NCBI GenBank assembly: GCA_025938035.1
Contig: JAICQE010000032.1
Span: 1 to 29,891 of the forward strand
Origin: Vicinamibacteria bacterium
GTDB lineage: Bacteria; Acidobacteriota; Vicinamibacteria; Vicinamibacterales; UBA2999
DNA: 29,891 bases
Direction of reading: 5' to 3'
In this document: positions 7,693 to 16,380 of the stretch, piece after piece
Position numbering within the stretch: position 1 is the stretch's first letter
Layout: each line of letters opens with the position of its first letter
Position numbers and translations under genes: made by a program
Notes under the pieces: generated by a model
Databases searched by the model: none
What the model was told of the DNA's origin: nothing
What the model saw: only the letters and a program-made list of their open reading frames with translations

Positions 7693-10332
7693 CTACTCCT
7701 GCTGGAGCACGGTCACCGGCGGAATCGTGGCGGCTCTGATCCCGGGCACGAGGATGGCGAACAGGGCCACACCCCCGAGTACAGCGATCGTCCCGACATA
7801 CGCTCTGACGTCCCACGGCGTAATTTCGTAGAGCAGTCCGCTGAGCAGCCGCGCGCTGGCGGCTGCGCCGGCAAGGCCGAGGACGAGGCCGGCTGCAACC
7901 AGCCGCAGCCCCGGAGCCATGATGAGGCCGATGACATTGGCGGCCGAGGCGCCCAGCGCCCGGCGGACCGCCAGTTCCCGCGTCCGTTGCCCCACGAGGT
8001 ACGCGAGCACGCTGAAGATACCCACGGCGGCCAGGAAGGCGGCAACGCCCGCAAACAATCCAATCACCTGCGTGCGAAAGCGCGGATACGTCAGCCTGGC
8101 GCCGAACAGCTCCTCGAGGGTCTCGAACTGAATGGGGACGGTGGGATCGGCCTCGTTCAGCAACGTCCGCAGCGTGCTGACCAGCGACCGTTCGTCCACC
8201 GAGGTCCGAGCCAGGATCGCCAGCGAATTTCCCCAGCCCTGCGTCGATGGCGTGAAGAACACCGGCGGCGCGGGTTGCATCGGATCCTGCCAACGGGTGT
8301 CGCCGACAACGCCGACGATCTCCATCCAGGGCCCGCGGTTGCTGATCCGCAAACGTTTTCCGAGCGGCGATGCGCCTGGAAAGGCCACGCGTGCCAGCGT
8401 CTGGTTGATGATGGCAATGCCTGGGCGGTCCCTCGTGTCGGTGGGAGCGAAGTCACGCCCGCCCAGGACCGGAATCGCCAGCGTCTTGAAGTAGTCCGAC
8501 GTGATCGCGTAGTGCTCGGCTTGCGGCCGCTCCCCGGGTAGCCGCTCCGGCTGCCCCTCAATGAAATAGTCGCGAGGCGCCCTCGGCTCCCGTCCCATCC
8601 CGAGGTAGGCCGCGCCCGCGGCGCTACGCACGCCGGGCACGGCACGCAGACGGTCGAGCACAGCTTGATAGAACCTGATGCGTGCCGGTATCTCTGCGCC
8701 GTCCTCTCCAACGGGGTACTCCGTGTTGGCCACCAGGACGCGCTCCGTCGTGAAGCCGAGATCCTGATCCTGGAGCGCCTGGAACGATCGCAGCAGCAGC
8801 CCCGCGGCCGCCAGGAGGACCACCGACAGCGCCACTTCGGCCACGACCAGCGCCGAACGGAGCCGAGTGGCAGTCCTCGATCCCGTGGCTTTCGATCCGC
8901 CCTGCTTCAGCCCGTCCGACAGGTCGAGCCGCGACACGTGGAGTGCCGGCACGAGGCCGAAGATCATCGTGGAGACCAGCGAGAGTCCGAGCGCGAAGAG
9001 GACCACGGTCACATCCATCCGCACCTCGTCCAGCCGGGGCAGGTCGGCTGGTGCCAGCGCGACGACTCCCTGCATGAGCATCGACGCCAGCACGAGACCC
9101 GTCAGCGCGGCGGCGCCAGCGAGCACGCAGCTTTCGGTGAGCAGTTGCCGTATCACGCGGCCTCGGCCGGCGCCGAGCGCGGCGCGAAGCGCCATCTCAC
9201 GCATCCGGTTCGAGGCCCGCACCAGCAGGAGGTTCGCGATATTGACGCAGCCGATGACCCACACGACGCCCACGGCGGCCATGAGGATCCACAACGTCGC
9301 TTCAAGGTTGCCGGTGACGCGCTCGTGCAGCGACATCACGCGCACCGTCTTCAGGCGATCCTCCGGATACTGCCGCGCGAGCGCCTCGCCGATCGTGCGC
9401 ATCTGCGCCTGCGCGCGCGCGAGGTCCACGCCCGGCTTGAGTTTCGCAATCGCCCGGTAGTTGTACTGGCCGCGCTGACTCTCTCTCTCAGTCGTCGGCC
9501 AGGGTAGCCAGAAATCAACCGCACGCGGATAACTGAATCCCGGCGCCGCCACTCCGACGATCTCCAGGCGGCCGGACCGGCTGATGTTCTTCCCGAGTGC
9601 GGCTTGAGCGCTGCCGAAGTGTGTCACTGCCCACCGATGCGCGACGACGGCAACCGCCGGAACCGGATCGGGGCCCTCTGCCGGGATGTCCTGCCCGGTC
9701 AGCAGACGTCCCGCGGACGCGGCCTGGCCGAAGATTGCAAAGAAATCTTCGGAGACGTATCGGGCGTTGGCAAACACCGCGCGGTCGCCAACGCGGGTGG
9801 TGCTGTTGTCCCCGGCGTTGTCTCCGCCGCTGTACACCGCCATCGTCTCGAAGACGTCGCTCCGCGCCCGCCAGTCGTGAAAGTCCGGCCCGGACACATC
9901 CTGACTGGCGCGTCCGGTGTTGGTCCATACCGTCTCAATCGAAACGAGGCGTTCAGCGTCGGGATACGGGAGCGGCTGAAGCAGGACGCTATTGACGACC
10001 GAGAAGATCGCGACGTTCGCGCCGATGGTCAGCGCGAGGACGGCGCCGGCTCCAAAGGTGAAGCCCCAGCTCTTGCGCAGGCTCCGCATCGCATAGCGGA
10101 CGTCCCGGACACACGCATCGAGCCACTGATGTATCCATGCGTCGCGCACGGCCTCCTGCACCTGGGCAACGCCGCCGAGCTCGACCCGCGCCCGTCGGCG
10201 GGCGTCAGCCTCGTTCAGGCCGGCCATGGTCAGCTCGTTGACCCGGCGATCGACGTGGTACTGCAGCTCGCGATCGAGGTCGCGCTCCAGCCGGTCGCGC
10301 CGCCGGCGGAACAGATTGAAGAGTCTGGCCAC
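7693..10332 (-). CDS. ADOP-family FtsX/MacB-like permease
   Basis: An 879-residue acidobacterial duplicated orphan permease. The start is the GTG at 10332, two bases after the padR stop; it gives the family opening ARLFNLFRRRRDRLERDLDRELQYHVD, while the longer open frame merely reads through padR. An N-terminal prefix domain (about 1-90) with ELxYHxD and ARRRARxxLG is followed by a membrane segment, a MacB-type periplasmic domain, three membrane helices from about residue 365 (VGVVWVIGCVNIANLLLVR), a second periplasmic domain and three final helices ending in PPVTVLQQE. MacB-like permeases normally work with an ATPase in export or lipoprotein transport, but ADOP members lack an adjacent ATPase, as here. 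The substrate is unknown. PadR coupling implies regulated expression. Confidence 0.9.
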   Translation of the reverse strand: MARLFNLFRRRRDRLERDLDRELQYHVDRRVNELTMAGLNEADARRRARVELGGVAQVQEAVRDAWIHQWLDACVRDVRYAMRSLRKSWGFTFGAGAVLALTIGANVAIFSVVNSVLLQPLPYPDAERLVSIETVWTNTGRASQDVSGPDFHDWRARSDVFETMAVYSGGDNAGDNSTTRVGDRAVFANARYVSEDFFAIFGQAASAGRLLTGQDIPAEGPDPVPAVAVVAHRWAVTHFGSAQAALGKNISRSGRLEIVGVAAPGFSYPRAVDFWLPWPTTERESQRGQYNYRAIAKLKPGVDLARAQAQMRTIGEALARQYPEDRLKTVRVMSLHERVTGNLEATLWILMAAVGVVWVIGCVNIANLLLVRASNRMREMALRAALGAGRGRVIRQLLTESCVLAGAAALTGLVLASMLMQGVVALAPADLPRLDEVRMDVTVVLFALGLSLVSTMIFGLVPALHVSRLDLSDGLKQGGSKATGSRTATRLRSALVVAEVALSVVLLAAAGLLLRSFQALQDQDLGFTTERVLVANTEYPVGEDGAEIPARIRFYQAVLDRLRAVPGVRSAAGAAYLGMGREPRAPRDYFIEGQPERLPGERPQAEHYAITSDYFKTLAIPVLGGRDFAPTDTRDRPGIAIINQTLARVAFPGASPLGKRLRISNRGPWMEIVGVVGDTRWQDPMQPAPPVFFTPSTQGWGNSLAILARTSVDERSLVSTLRTLLNEADPTVPIQFETLEELFGARLTYPRFRTQVIGLFAGVAAFLAAVGIFSVLAYLVGQRTRELAVRRALGASAANVIGLIMAPGLRLVAAGLVLGLAGAAASARLLSGLLYEITPWDVRAYVGTIAVLGGVALFAILVPGIRAATIPPVTVLQQE

Positions 10333-10334
10333 GT

Positions 10335-10670
10335 CTAGCTGCCTTCGTTGAAGATCAGCCGCACCGCCATCGTGAGCCGGTCCCAGCTTTCCTTCTCGAG
10401 CGCCAGCTGCTTGTTGCCGGCCTTGGTGAGCGCATAGAACTTGGCCTCGCGGCCCGTCTCCGACTGGCGCCACTCGGCTTTCAGCCAGCGTTTCTGTTCC
10501 AGACGATGCAGCGCCGGGTAGAGAGAGCCCTGATTGATGCGCACCGTGTCGCGCGAGATCTGCTGCACCCGCTGGGCGATGGCATAGCCGTGGAGCGCCT
10601 CGAGCGACAGCACGTGCAGGATCAGCATGTCGAGCGTGCCCTGGGGAATGGGAAACCGCGTGGATGTCAT
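10335..10670 (-). CDS. PadR-family transcriptional regulator
   Basis: A 111-residue winged-helix regulator. The ATG at 10670 gives the normal family length and the opening IPQGTLDMLILHVLSLEALHGYAIAQRV; the longer frame to 10706 would add residues encoded by a direct repeat. Recognition features are RINQGSLYPALHRLEQKRWLKAEW and the wing EAKFYALTKAGNKQL. PadR proteins usually repress their own operon and respond to small molecules. Here the ADOP permease follows after only two bases, the standard acidobacterial padR-ADOP pairing. The operator probably lies in the 90 bp upstream, which holds a promoter-like sequence and a 13-nt direct repeat. Confidence 0.92.
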   Translation of the reverse strand: MTSTRFPIPQGTLDMLILHVLSLEALHGYAIAQRVQQISRDTVRINQGSLYPALHRLEQKRWLKAEWRQSETGREAKFYALTKAGNKQLALEKESWDRLTMAVRLIFNEGS

Positions 10671-10674
10671 CGAC

Positions 10675-10702
10675 GCCTCAACCTTCGTTGCCTCAACCTT
10701 CG
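10675..10702 (-). repeat. 13-nt direct repeat upstream of padR, possible operator
   Basis: CGAAGGTTGAGGC occurs twice on the minus strand (10690-10702 and 10675-10687), offset by 15 nt, between the candidate promoter and the padR start. An inverted partial copy (TCGAAGGTTG) lies at 10771-10780 on the plus strand. It may be a PadR site or a remnant of a tandem-unit repeat. Confidence 0.5.
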
Positions 10703-10708
10703 ACACGT

Positions 10709-10737
10709 AGGCTACGGCAAGGCTCCGCAGCGGTCAA
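10709..10737 (-). promoter_or_regulatory. Candidate promoter of padR-ADOP operon
   Basis: On the minus strand TTGACC (10737-10732) is followed after 17 nt by TAGCCT (10714-10709), a fair match to a housekeeping promoter. It would start transcription near 10702, at the direct repeat. Confidence 0.5.
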
Positions 10738-10758
10738 GCCGTCCACGCTCGAGCTGCT

Positions 10759-11265
10759 TCAGCAGCCTGTTCGAAGGTTGCGGTGCCGGGCCACGATCGC
10801 GTGCACGCAGGCGGTCACGTCGGCCGCCGCCGTGTCCACCACGAGCCGATCGCGATCCCAGTCGTGGTAGTCGCGCCCGATGACATCCTGCCAGCTGGGC
10901 AGCGCGTGGCCCGCGATATCCGGCTCGCGCGCTTCGACGCGGCGCCTGTGTTCGGCCGTGTCGGAACAGATGATCTCGACGTCGAGTGCGGCCACGCCGG
11001 CGCGTTCAGCCACGGAGCGCCAGGCGCTGCGGGTGAGGGGCCATGGATTGACGCAATCGGCAATCACCGTGCGGCCCGCACGGAGGTTGTCTTCCGCCAC
11101 CGCGTAGGCGACATCGTATCCCTCACCCTCGACGCGATAGCCTGCCCTGCGCAGTGCCTGCTCGATCGAGTCGATCCGCAGGTGCACCGCGCCCGTCGCC
11201 CGCGCAAGCTCGCGCGCGATTGTCGTCTTGCCGACACAGGGCAAGCCGCTGAGGACGATCAGCAT
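10759..11265 (-). CDS. Small P-loop kinase-like AAA-family ATPase
   Basis: A 168-residue cytoplasmic nucleotide-binding protein starting at the ATG at 11265 (MLIVLSG). Walker A is GLPCVGKTT at residues 7-15, followed by the substrate-side motif LRIDSIEQALR and by EDNLRAGRTVIADCVNPWPLTR, as in small-molecule kinases related to zeta toxin, chloramphenicol phosphotransferase and gluconate kinase. An arginine-rich lid (EHRRRVEAREPD) and a terminal VVDT...V segment complete the fold. The phosphate acceptor cannot be deduced. It lies 14 nt after the tannase gene stop on the same strand, so the two are probably co-transcribed. The longer open frame upstream overlaps the tannase gene and is not used. 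Confidence 0.85.
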   Translation of the reverse strand: MLIVLSGLPCVGKTTIARELARATGAVHLRIDSIEQALRRAGYRVEGEGYDVAYAVAEDNLRAGRTVIADCVNPWPLTRSAWRSVAERAGVAALDVEIICSDTAEHRRRVEAREPDIAGHALPSWQDVIGRDYHDWDRDRLVVDTAAADVTACVHAIVARHRNLRTGC

Positions 11266-11279
11266 TCCGCTGCGGGGCT

Positions 11280-12812
11280 TTAACGCGGCGATGGCGGTGG
11301 AGGCCCGGCGACGCACGCGAAATTCGCCGCGTCGTCCGTGCTGCCCGATCCGGTCCATTTGGCAACCCGGCCAAAGGGACACAGGGGCCGCGTGCGATCT
11401 GCCACGCCGTTGGTCACATGACTCGCCGGAATCCGCTCAGGCGCGGTCCCCGCGAGCCTCCACTGCTCGATCGCGGCGACCTTGTTGAACACATCGGTGC
11501 CGGGGCCGCCGAAGCAATGATTCATGCCAGGGACCATGTACAGCTGAATGGACGTGCCGGCGATCTGCGGCCCGAAACGCGAGACGACCTTCTGGAAGTA
11601 GTTGATCGAGTTGAGCGGCGTAACCTGCGTGTCGGACCAGCCGTGATACATCAGCAGCTTGCCGCCGCGATCGAAGAACGCCTTCAGATCGGTGCTGCTC
11701 GAGTTCAGCACGTCGTTCGAGTCGGCGCGCAGCGTCCGCTCGATGTCGGTTGCGGGGTTGAACGTCGCCGGATCCCAGTTGGGATCCGCGAACACGATGT
11801 ACTTGAACGCGTCGAGGGCGGTGCTCACCGGCCGCACGCTCGCGGCAGTGGCCCACCCCAGCTCCGCGCCCGGCGCGAGACCAGGGAGGACCTCCTGCCC
11901 TGTTTTCGGATCGAGCACCGGCGCATACAGCGAGCGCGCCGATTCCACCTGCGGCGGCGTGAGACAGCTGGCGGCATCGGCGCCCGCGCATTGCAGCACT
12001 TTCGGATCGAACCGGCAGGCCAGCGGGTTCTCGATGAGGCCGTCCTTCACGCCATCGTTCATGTCGCACGCCGCCATCACGGCGTTGTGGACAAGGGCAT
12101 ATTTGTCCGGGGGAATCGTCGCCGCTTCGCTGCGATTCGCCGCCCGGTTCGCCGCCATGCGGCCGGCATGCAGATGCATCCAGTTCACCGCCGGCGCGCC
12201 GGCAATCACGCCATCGAAGTCGGCCGGGTAGCGAACGGCAGCGGTAATGCCCTGGCGACCACCCTGCGAGCAGCCGTTCCAGAGTGAGAACTGCTGGGCA
12301 CGGCCGTAGAAGCTGTTGATCAGCGCCTTCGCCTGCACGGTCATCTCGTGCACGGCGCGATAGCCGAGGTCGATGACCTTCTCTGGATGGCCGACGGCAA
12401 ACGCCGCCGTGCCGCCGGTGTGTCCGGTGTCGGTGCCCGCTGTCGCGTAACCATCCGCGAGCGCCGCGGCCATCTGCGCGTACGGAATCGATCCGGCCCA
12501 GCCACCGTTGCCGATCGCCTGGAACTTGCCGTTCCACTGCGCCGCGGGCAGCCAGACTTCGATCTTGATGTCGGAATCGGCCGAGGGACGCAGCGTCGCG
12601 GCCACGCGGCAGAACTCGGGCAGCCTGGCGTAGACCGCCGCAGTCGCCGCCGGTCCCGCCGAGGGCTTGAACGTTCCCGCCGCGACCACCACGGCGCTCG
12701 TCACCGTCGTCGTCGGCAGAACCGACCGTGCGAGATCAGCGCACGCGGCCAGGGCGCGGGACGGAGTGAACAGGAGGGCGGCAACGACGAGGACGCGGAC
12801 GGTCATTCGCAT
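11280..12812 (-). CDS. Tannase/feruloyl esterase family secreted hydrolase
   Basis: A 510-residue secreted serine esterase of the tannase/feruloyl esterase family (PF07519-like). The ATG at 12812 has AGAGG six bases upstream; an ATG two codons later is possible. A signal peptide covers about residues 1-23 (ends ALA-A). Catalytic Ser182 sits in GCSQGG, Asp394 in GWSD and His432 in MNHC, with Cys181 and Cys433 next to Ser and His: the CS-D-HC arrangement of the family. A calcium-binding-type loop DMNDGVKDGLIENP lies at 250-263. Members release phenolic acids from plant esters (gallate, ferulate) or cleave phthalate-like esters; the substrate here is open. A REP hairpin separates it from fhcC upstream. 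Confidence 0.92.
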   Translation of the reverse strand: MRMTVRVLVVAALLFTPSRALAACADLARSVLPTTTVTSAVVVAAGTFKPSAGPAATAAVYARLPEFCRVAATLRPSADSDIKIEVWLPAAQWNGKFQAIGNGGWAGSIPYAQMAAALADGYATAGTDTGHTGGTAAFAVGHPEKVIDLGYRAVHEMTVQAKALINSFYGRAQQFSLWNGCSQGGRQGITAAVRYPADFDGVIAGAPAVNWMHLHAGRMAANRAANRSEAATIPPDKYALVHNAVMAACDMNDGVKDGLIENPLACRFDPKVLQCAGADAASCLTPPQVESARSLYAPVLDPKTGQEVLPGLAPGAELGWATAASVRPVSTALDAFKYIVFADPNWDPATFNPATDIERTLRADSNDVLNSSSTDLKAFFDRGGKLLMYHGWSDTQVTPLNSINYFQKVVSRFGPQIAGTSIQLYMVPGMNHCFGGPGTDVFNKVAAIEQWRLAGTAPERIPASHVTNGVADRTRPLCPFGRVAKWTGSGSTDDAANFACVAGPPPPSPR

Positions 12813-12831
12813 ACGGCGCCTCTGGAGAACA

Positions 12832-12855
12832 GGTCCGCCTGAAGGCGGACACTAC
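12832..12855 (-). repeat. GTAG-type REP-like palindrome, copy 3
   Basis: The exact reverse complement of the copy at 5315-5338. It sits between the fhcC stop (12863) and the tannase start (12812), within the tannase leader. Confidence 0.75.
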
Positions 12856-12862
12856 AAGGGAG

Positions 12863-13690
12863 TTACCTGTTGCCCGGAGTATACGCGAGGATTTCGCCCT
12901 TGCCGGGTGCTCCGGCGTCGCCGCAGTACCGGGCATAGGGCCCGTCGAGCGACCCGTCCGGCGATGCGACGCCATAGCGGCGATACAGGTAGGTCAGCAG
13001 CATCCGCACGTAGGCCGGCTGATACGTGCAGGCGTACTCGTAGGTCGCCGGAATATCGATCGGGCCGAGCGCCACGATCGAGCCGCGCTTGCTGCCGCGG
13101 CCGGGCTCAGGGCCCGTCCGGCCGAAGACGACCAGCGTGCCGGCAATGATGGCCCGCGCGGCGTTGGCACCGGCGTCTCCACCAACCGCAATCAGACCCC
13201 GGCGCACGCGTGCTGCCGCGTCCGCGCCGGCGGAACCGTTGACGACGATCTCGCCGCCGGTCATGCCCTTCGACGCCCCAGGCAGTGCCGCACCAAGCCG
13301 CTCGCCGGCATCGCCGGTGATTCGAAGGGCACCCCCCCGCATCCCGACGCCAGCGTCATCGCCGGCATCTCCGCGCACGTCGATCCATCCGTCCCTCATG
13401 CCCGCGCCGACACGTCGTCCGGCGGAACCGACGATCAGCAGTTCACCGCCTGCGGCGCCGGCGCCGAGCCCGTCAACGCGCCGAAGGTCTCCTTCGATCT
13501 GGAGACGGTCCGATCGTTCCCCATCGACAGTGAAGAAGTCGCCAAGCGACGCGCGGCGCGAGCCGGCGAGAACAGGCAGGCCCGCGATCTCAGCTTCGGA
13601 GAGCGTCGCCACACGATCCGGCGTCAGGCCGTCGATCTCGATCGATTGATCGATCGCGGTGCGGAGCGTCAGTCGAACGACATCGCTCAT
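12863..13690 (-). CDS. fhcC: Formyltransferase/hydrolase complex subunit C
   Basis: A 275-residue subunit of the Fhc complex, which in methylotrophic bacteria transfers a formyl group from formyl-tetrahydromethanopterin to a methanofuran-type carrier and hydrolyses it to formate. The ATG at 13690 (MSDVVRLTL) gives the normal size. The middle (about 70-200) is a right-handed beta-helix of the FwdC / glutamate-synthase-C type, seen as repeated GxxGxxxGxxMxxGxxxVxGxAG turns (VGSAGRRVGAGMRDGWIDVRGDAG, GVGMRGGALRITGDAG). The C-terminus (YEYACTYQPAYVRMLLTYLYRRYG) is the family end. It lies 138 bp downstream of fhcD, with two palindromes in between. The archaeal version, FwdC, belongs to formylmethanofuran dehydrogenase; the absence here of fwdD, F or G favours the hydrolase form. 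Confidence 0.93.
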   Translation of the reverse strand: MSDVVRLTLRTAIDQSIEIDGLTPDRVATLSEAEIAGLPVLAGSRRASLGDFFTVDGERSDRLQIEGDLRRVDGLGAGAAGGELLIVGSAGRRVGAGMRDGWIDVRGDAGDDAGVGMRGGALRITGDAGERLGAALPGASKGMTGGEIVVNGSAGADAAARVRRGLIAVGGDAGANAARAIIAGTLVVFGRTGPEPGRGSKRGSIVALGPIDIPATYEYACTYQPAYVRMLLTYLYRRYGVASPDGSLDGPYARYCGDAGAPGKGEILAYTPGNR

Positions 13691-13720
13691 GTTTCGAAGA
13701 TCGCGGGGCGCGCCACGCCA

Positions 13721-13744
13721 CCCCATCGCGCTGGCGCGATGGGG
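13721..13744. repeat. Perfect 10-bp-stem palindrome in the fhcD-fhcC gap
   Basis: CCCCATCGCG, loop CTGG, CGCGATGGGG. It lies 30 bp upstream of the fhcC start and would form a strong hairpin in the fhcADC transcript. Confidence 0.7.
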
Positions 13745-13752
13745 ACCCCGCG

Positions 13753-13795
13753 GTCAGGCGCGCTTCGCGGACGTGACAACGTCCGCGCCACGATC
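13753..13795. repeat. Interspersed palindrome family 2, copy A
   Basis: Core CGCGGACGT-GACA-ACGTCCGCG (9-bp perfect stem), flanked by GTCAGGC and by CCACGATC. It aligns with the copy inside fhcB (21193-21236) at about 37 of 44 positions by hand. Confidence 0.75.
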
Positions 13796-13828
13796 GGATA
13801 AGAAATCGACGACCTCCGCGGCCCATGT

Positions 13829-14728
13829 TCACGCATCGGCCATCACCTGCCGCAGATGAAAGTGATACGGACCGAGCTTGCCGCCGTAGTTGCCCGCGCC
13901 GATCGCCTTGACGCCAGGACGGCAGGCGGCGTCGATTCCTGCACGCATCGCACGGTTGATCGCCGGCGCGTCGAGCCCGTCGAGCACGACTTCGAGCACG
14001 GCATTGACCCCGTCGGGCAATTCGGTTTTCGTGCGCGGGCGAACGGTTGGACAGTACGCGTCGTTGGTCGACGCGATCATCCCCTTGTAGCCGCGGGCGC
14101 CGACTTTGCTGCCGCTGCGCACCACGCCGCCGGGGAATGGCAGGATCACACCCGGCATTCCCTCGATCGCCCGAACGGCAGCTTCGGCCGCGGACAGTCC
14201 CTTGTCGGCGGTCTCGGCCAGGATCAGAAAGTTGCCGCCGCCGACGCCCTTTTTCTGGACGCCGAAGCTCTCCTGCACGAGGCATTCGCCTTCCATCACG
14301 GGGATGCGCCAGTACCGCTCGCCGCCGACGACCTTGCTGATCTGCAGTCTGTCGCCGAACACGCGCAGCGCGCGCCCGGCGGGCAACCGATCGGCCGCGC
14401 CGGGAAGACCGTCGAAGCAGCTCGCCGTCGGGCAGGTCAGCACCGTCTGGCCGATGCGTTCGGTCAGCCGCTTGCCGAGGCTGTCCATGTCCATCGTGAA
14501 GAAGAGAACCGACACCCCGGGACGCGCGTCCGGTGTCTCCGCCGGCGCGAGCTCGCGCTCGATGCCCGCCTCGCACTTGCAGGCGATGACCGAGGTCGCG
14601 AAACCGGTGAGCTTCAGCGCCGCCTCGCGCGCCCACTTGTGCGTGCGCGCGGTGATGACCAGACGCGTGCCACGCATGCCGAACGCCTCGGCAAACGTGT
14701 CCTGGATGAAAACGCCGCGGATCTCCAC
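13829..14728 (-). CDS. fhcD: Formylmethanofuran:tetrahydromethanopterin formyltransferase (Fhc subunit D / Ftr)
   Basis: A 299-residue formyltransferase that moves the formyl group between tetrahydromethanopterin and methanofuran. The start is the GTG at 14728, one base after the fhcA stop (TGA-C-GTG); it gives the universal Ftr opening VEIRGVFIQDTFAEAFGMRGTRLVITA and the normal length. The frame stays open to 14959 but that extension only reads through fhcA. Further family blocks are TGFATSVIACKCEAGIE, IGQTVLTCPTASCFDG, WRIPVMEGECLVQESFGVQKKGVGGGNFLI and the C-terminal AIGAGNYGGKLGPYHFHL. In Methylorubrum this subunit forms one complex with FhcA, B and C. Tight spacing shows fhcA-fhcD is one transcription unit. 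Confidence 0.96.
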   Translation of the reverse strand: MEIRGVFIQDTFAEAFGMRGTRLVITARTHKWAREAALKLTGFATSVIACKCEAGIERELAPAETPDARPGVSVLFFTMDMDSLGKRLTERIGQTVLTCPTASCFDGLPGAADRLPAGRALRVFGDRLQISKVVGGERYWRIPVMEGECLVQESFGVQKKGVGGGNFLILAETADKGLSAAEAAVRAIEGMPGVILPFPGGVVRSGSKVGARGYKGMIASTNDAYCPTVRPRTKTELPDGVNAVLEVVLDGLDAPAINRAMRAGIDAACRPGVKAIGAGNYGGKLGPYHFHLRQVMADA

Positions 14729-14729
14729 G

Positions 14730-16370
14730 TCAGCCCGCGATGGCGCACGGCGCGCCGGGCACGCGTACCGGATAGTGATCGAACGACACGGTCGCGTACT
14801 GATCGAAGTAGCGCCGCAACCCGGATTCGATCCGGCGATCGAATTCCGGCTGCACGCGCAGACGCTGCCCGGCCGGTGCGCGCCGGAGCTGGCCCTCCTC
14901 GACGACGAGCGCGCCCGCTTTGACGACGTACCGCGGCGTCCGAAACATCTCGGCGACATTCTCCTCGACGTTATAGACCGTGACGTCTGCGTCCGCTCCG
15001 GCGCCGAGATGACCCTTGCCCCGGAGGCCCAGCAGCCGTGCCGGACCCGACCTGGTCACGATGGCGATCTCCTCCAGCGTGTATTCGCGCGGCAGACCGT
15101 CCGCGAGCGCGCTTCCGGCCAGCAGCCTGGGGTTCACGCGGGCCAGCTGCTCGTCGCGGTAGGTGCGATCCATGAGCAGCCGGATCAGTTCCGGGTAAGC
15201 CATGAACGACCCGCCGTTCGGATGATCCGTGGACAGCACGACGCGCCACGGATCGGATGACAGCAGGAACAGCTCGAGTCCGACCACCCATTGCAGCGCG
15301 GCGATCGCCGCCTTTTCCGTATATGCGTAGGGGACGATGCCGCAGCCGGTTTCGAGCTCGACGTCCACGTTCACCCATTTGCGGCCTGTGCTCTTGTGCA
15401 GCAGGTACTCGACGGGACCATCGGCCGTCAGCGTGGTCGCGGCACCGAAGAGGACCTGCCCGACGTCGCCGGTGATGTTGGGGTGAGCGTTGATGTATTC
15501 GGCGATCTCGCGCGCGCCCGAGCGCCAGCGGCCCTCGGGATCGACGCCGTAGCTGTGAAACTGCAGATGCGTGAAATGGGCCCGGTGGCCGTCAACCGCC
15601 CGCATGCTCTCGAGCGTCGTCGATACGTTGCCGGCGATGCCGAGATTGTTGCAGTGCACGTGGGCGGCGTGCGGCAGGCGCAGCTGATTCGCCGCGCCGA
15701 CGAGCGTCTCGAGGATGGCGCGCGGTGTCACGCGGCTCGATCCGACAGGCGTATCGAGCTCGATGCGGCCGCGGCGTCCCTGCTTCCACAGCTCGATGCC
15801 GCCGGGATTCACGACCTTGATGGCATACCCGCCGGCGGCGCCCAGCAGCCATGCCGCGTAGTCGCGGGCGGCCGCACCTTCGCCGGCGTCAATCAGCCGG
15901 AACAGGTAGTCGTCGTTTCCCATGAGCACGAAGAAGCCCGCGTCGACGATCGGCGTGTCGTCGAGCTCGGCGTGCGACAGCCTGGCCGTCAGCGGCGCGA
16001 CGGCGGCGTCGAACACCGTCGTGTACCCGAGGCCCGCATACCGGTAGCCTGTCGTGAACGTCGAGGGCACCGTCCCGCCGGTGCCCGAGCGCGCCAGCGG
16101 CTGGTCGTCGAGGAGATCGGGCCTGGGTGCCGGATCCGCGTCATGCTCCTCCGGGAGCAGACGACGCGCCAGGTTCACGCTCGAGCCGGCGACGTGGGAA
16201 TGGATGTCCACCCCGCCGGGCATGACGATCATGCCGCGCGCGTCGATCCTTGGCGCTCCCGCCGGAAGTGAGGCGACGATGCGACCGGCGTCGATGCAGA
16301 TATCACGGACTTCGCCGTTGACGCCGTTGGCAGGATCGTAGACGGTCCCGCCCGCGATTCGCAGGCTCAT
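14730..16370 (-). CDS. fhcA: Formyltransferase/hydrolase complex subunit A, amidohydrolase fold
   Basis: A 546-residue subunit of the amidohydrolase superfamily that hydrolyses the N-formyl group of formylmethanofuran to formate. The ATG at 16370 gives MSLRIAGGTVYDPANG. The metal-site motif GGVDIHSHVAG has His57 and His59, followed by the family block NLARRLLPEEHDAD. Other recognition blocks are YAIKVVNPGGIELWKQG (carrying the lysine often carboxylated in this fold), HAAHVHCNNLGIAGN, FTHLQFHSYG and LSTDHPNGGSFMAYPELIRLLMD. It matches FwdA/FhcA over the full length. It is immediately upstream of fhcD. An AT-rich inverted repeat begins 10 nt upstream of the start and no good ribosome-binding site is seen, so the initiation signals are unusual. 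Confidence 0.96.
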   Translation of the reverse strand: MSLRIAGGTVYDPANGVNGEVRDICIDAGRIVASLPAGAPRIDARGMIVMPGGVDIHSHVAGSSVNLARRLLPEEHDADPAPRPDLLDDQPLARSGTGGTVPSTFTTGYRYAGLGYTTVFDAAVAPLTARLSHAELDDTPIVDAGFFVLMGNDDYLFRLIDAGEGAAARDYAAWLLGAAGGYAIKVVNPGGIELWKQGRRGRIELDTPVGSSRVTPRAILETLVGAANQLRLPHAAHVHCNNLGIAGNVSTTLESMRAVDGHRAHFTHLQFHSYGVDPEGRWRSGAREIAEYINAHPNITGDVGQVLFGAATTLTADGPVEYLLHKSTGRKWVNVDVELETGCGIVPYAYTEKAAIAALQWVVGLELFLLSSDPWRVVLSTDHPNGGSFMAYPELIRLLMDRTYRDEQLARVNPRLLAGSALADGLPREYTLEEIAIVTRSGPARLLGLRGKGHLGAGADADVTVYNVEENVAEMFRTPRYVVKAGALVVEEGQLRRAPAGQRLRVQPEFDRRIESGLRRYFDQYATVSFDHYPVRVPGAPCAIAG

Positions 16371-16380
16371 TGCGGGCGGG

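Noticed and set aside
10333..10473. Longer N-terminus of the ADOP permease
   Set aside because: This stretch is padR read in another frame. The family start is the GTG at 10332.
14729..14959. N-terminal extension of fhcD by 77 residues
   Set aside because: It lies wholly in fhcA on the same strand and has no Ftr similarity. The GTG at 14728 gives the family N-terminus.
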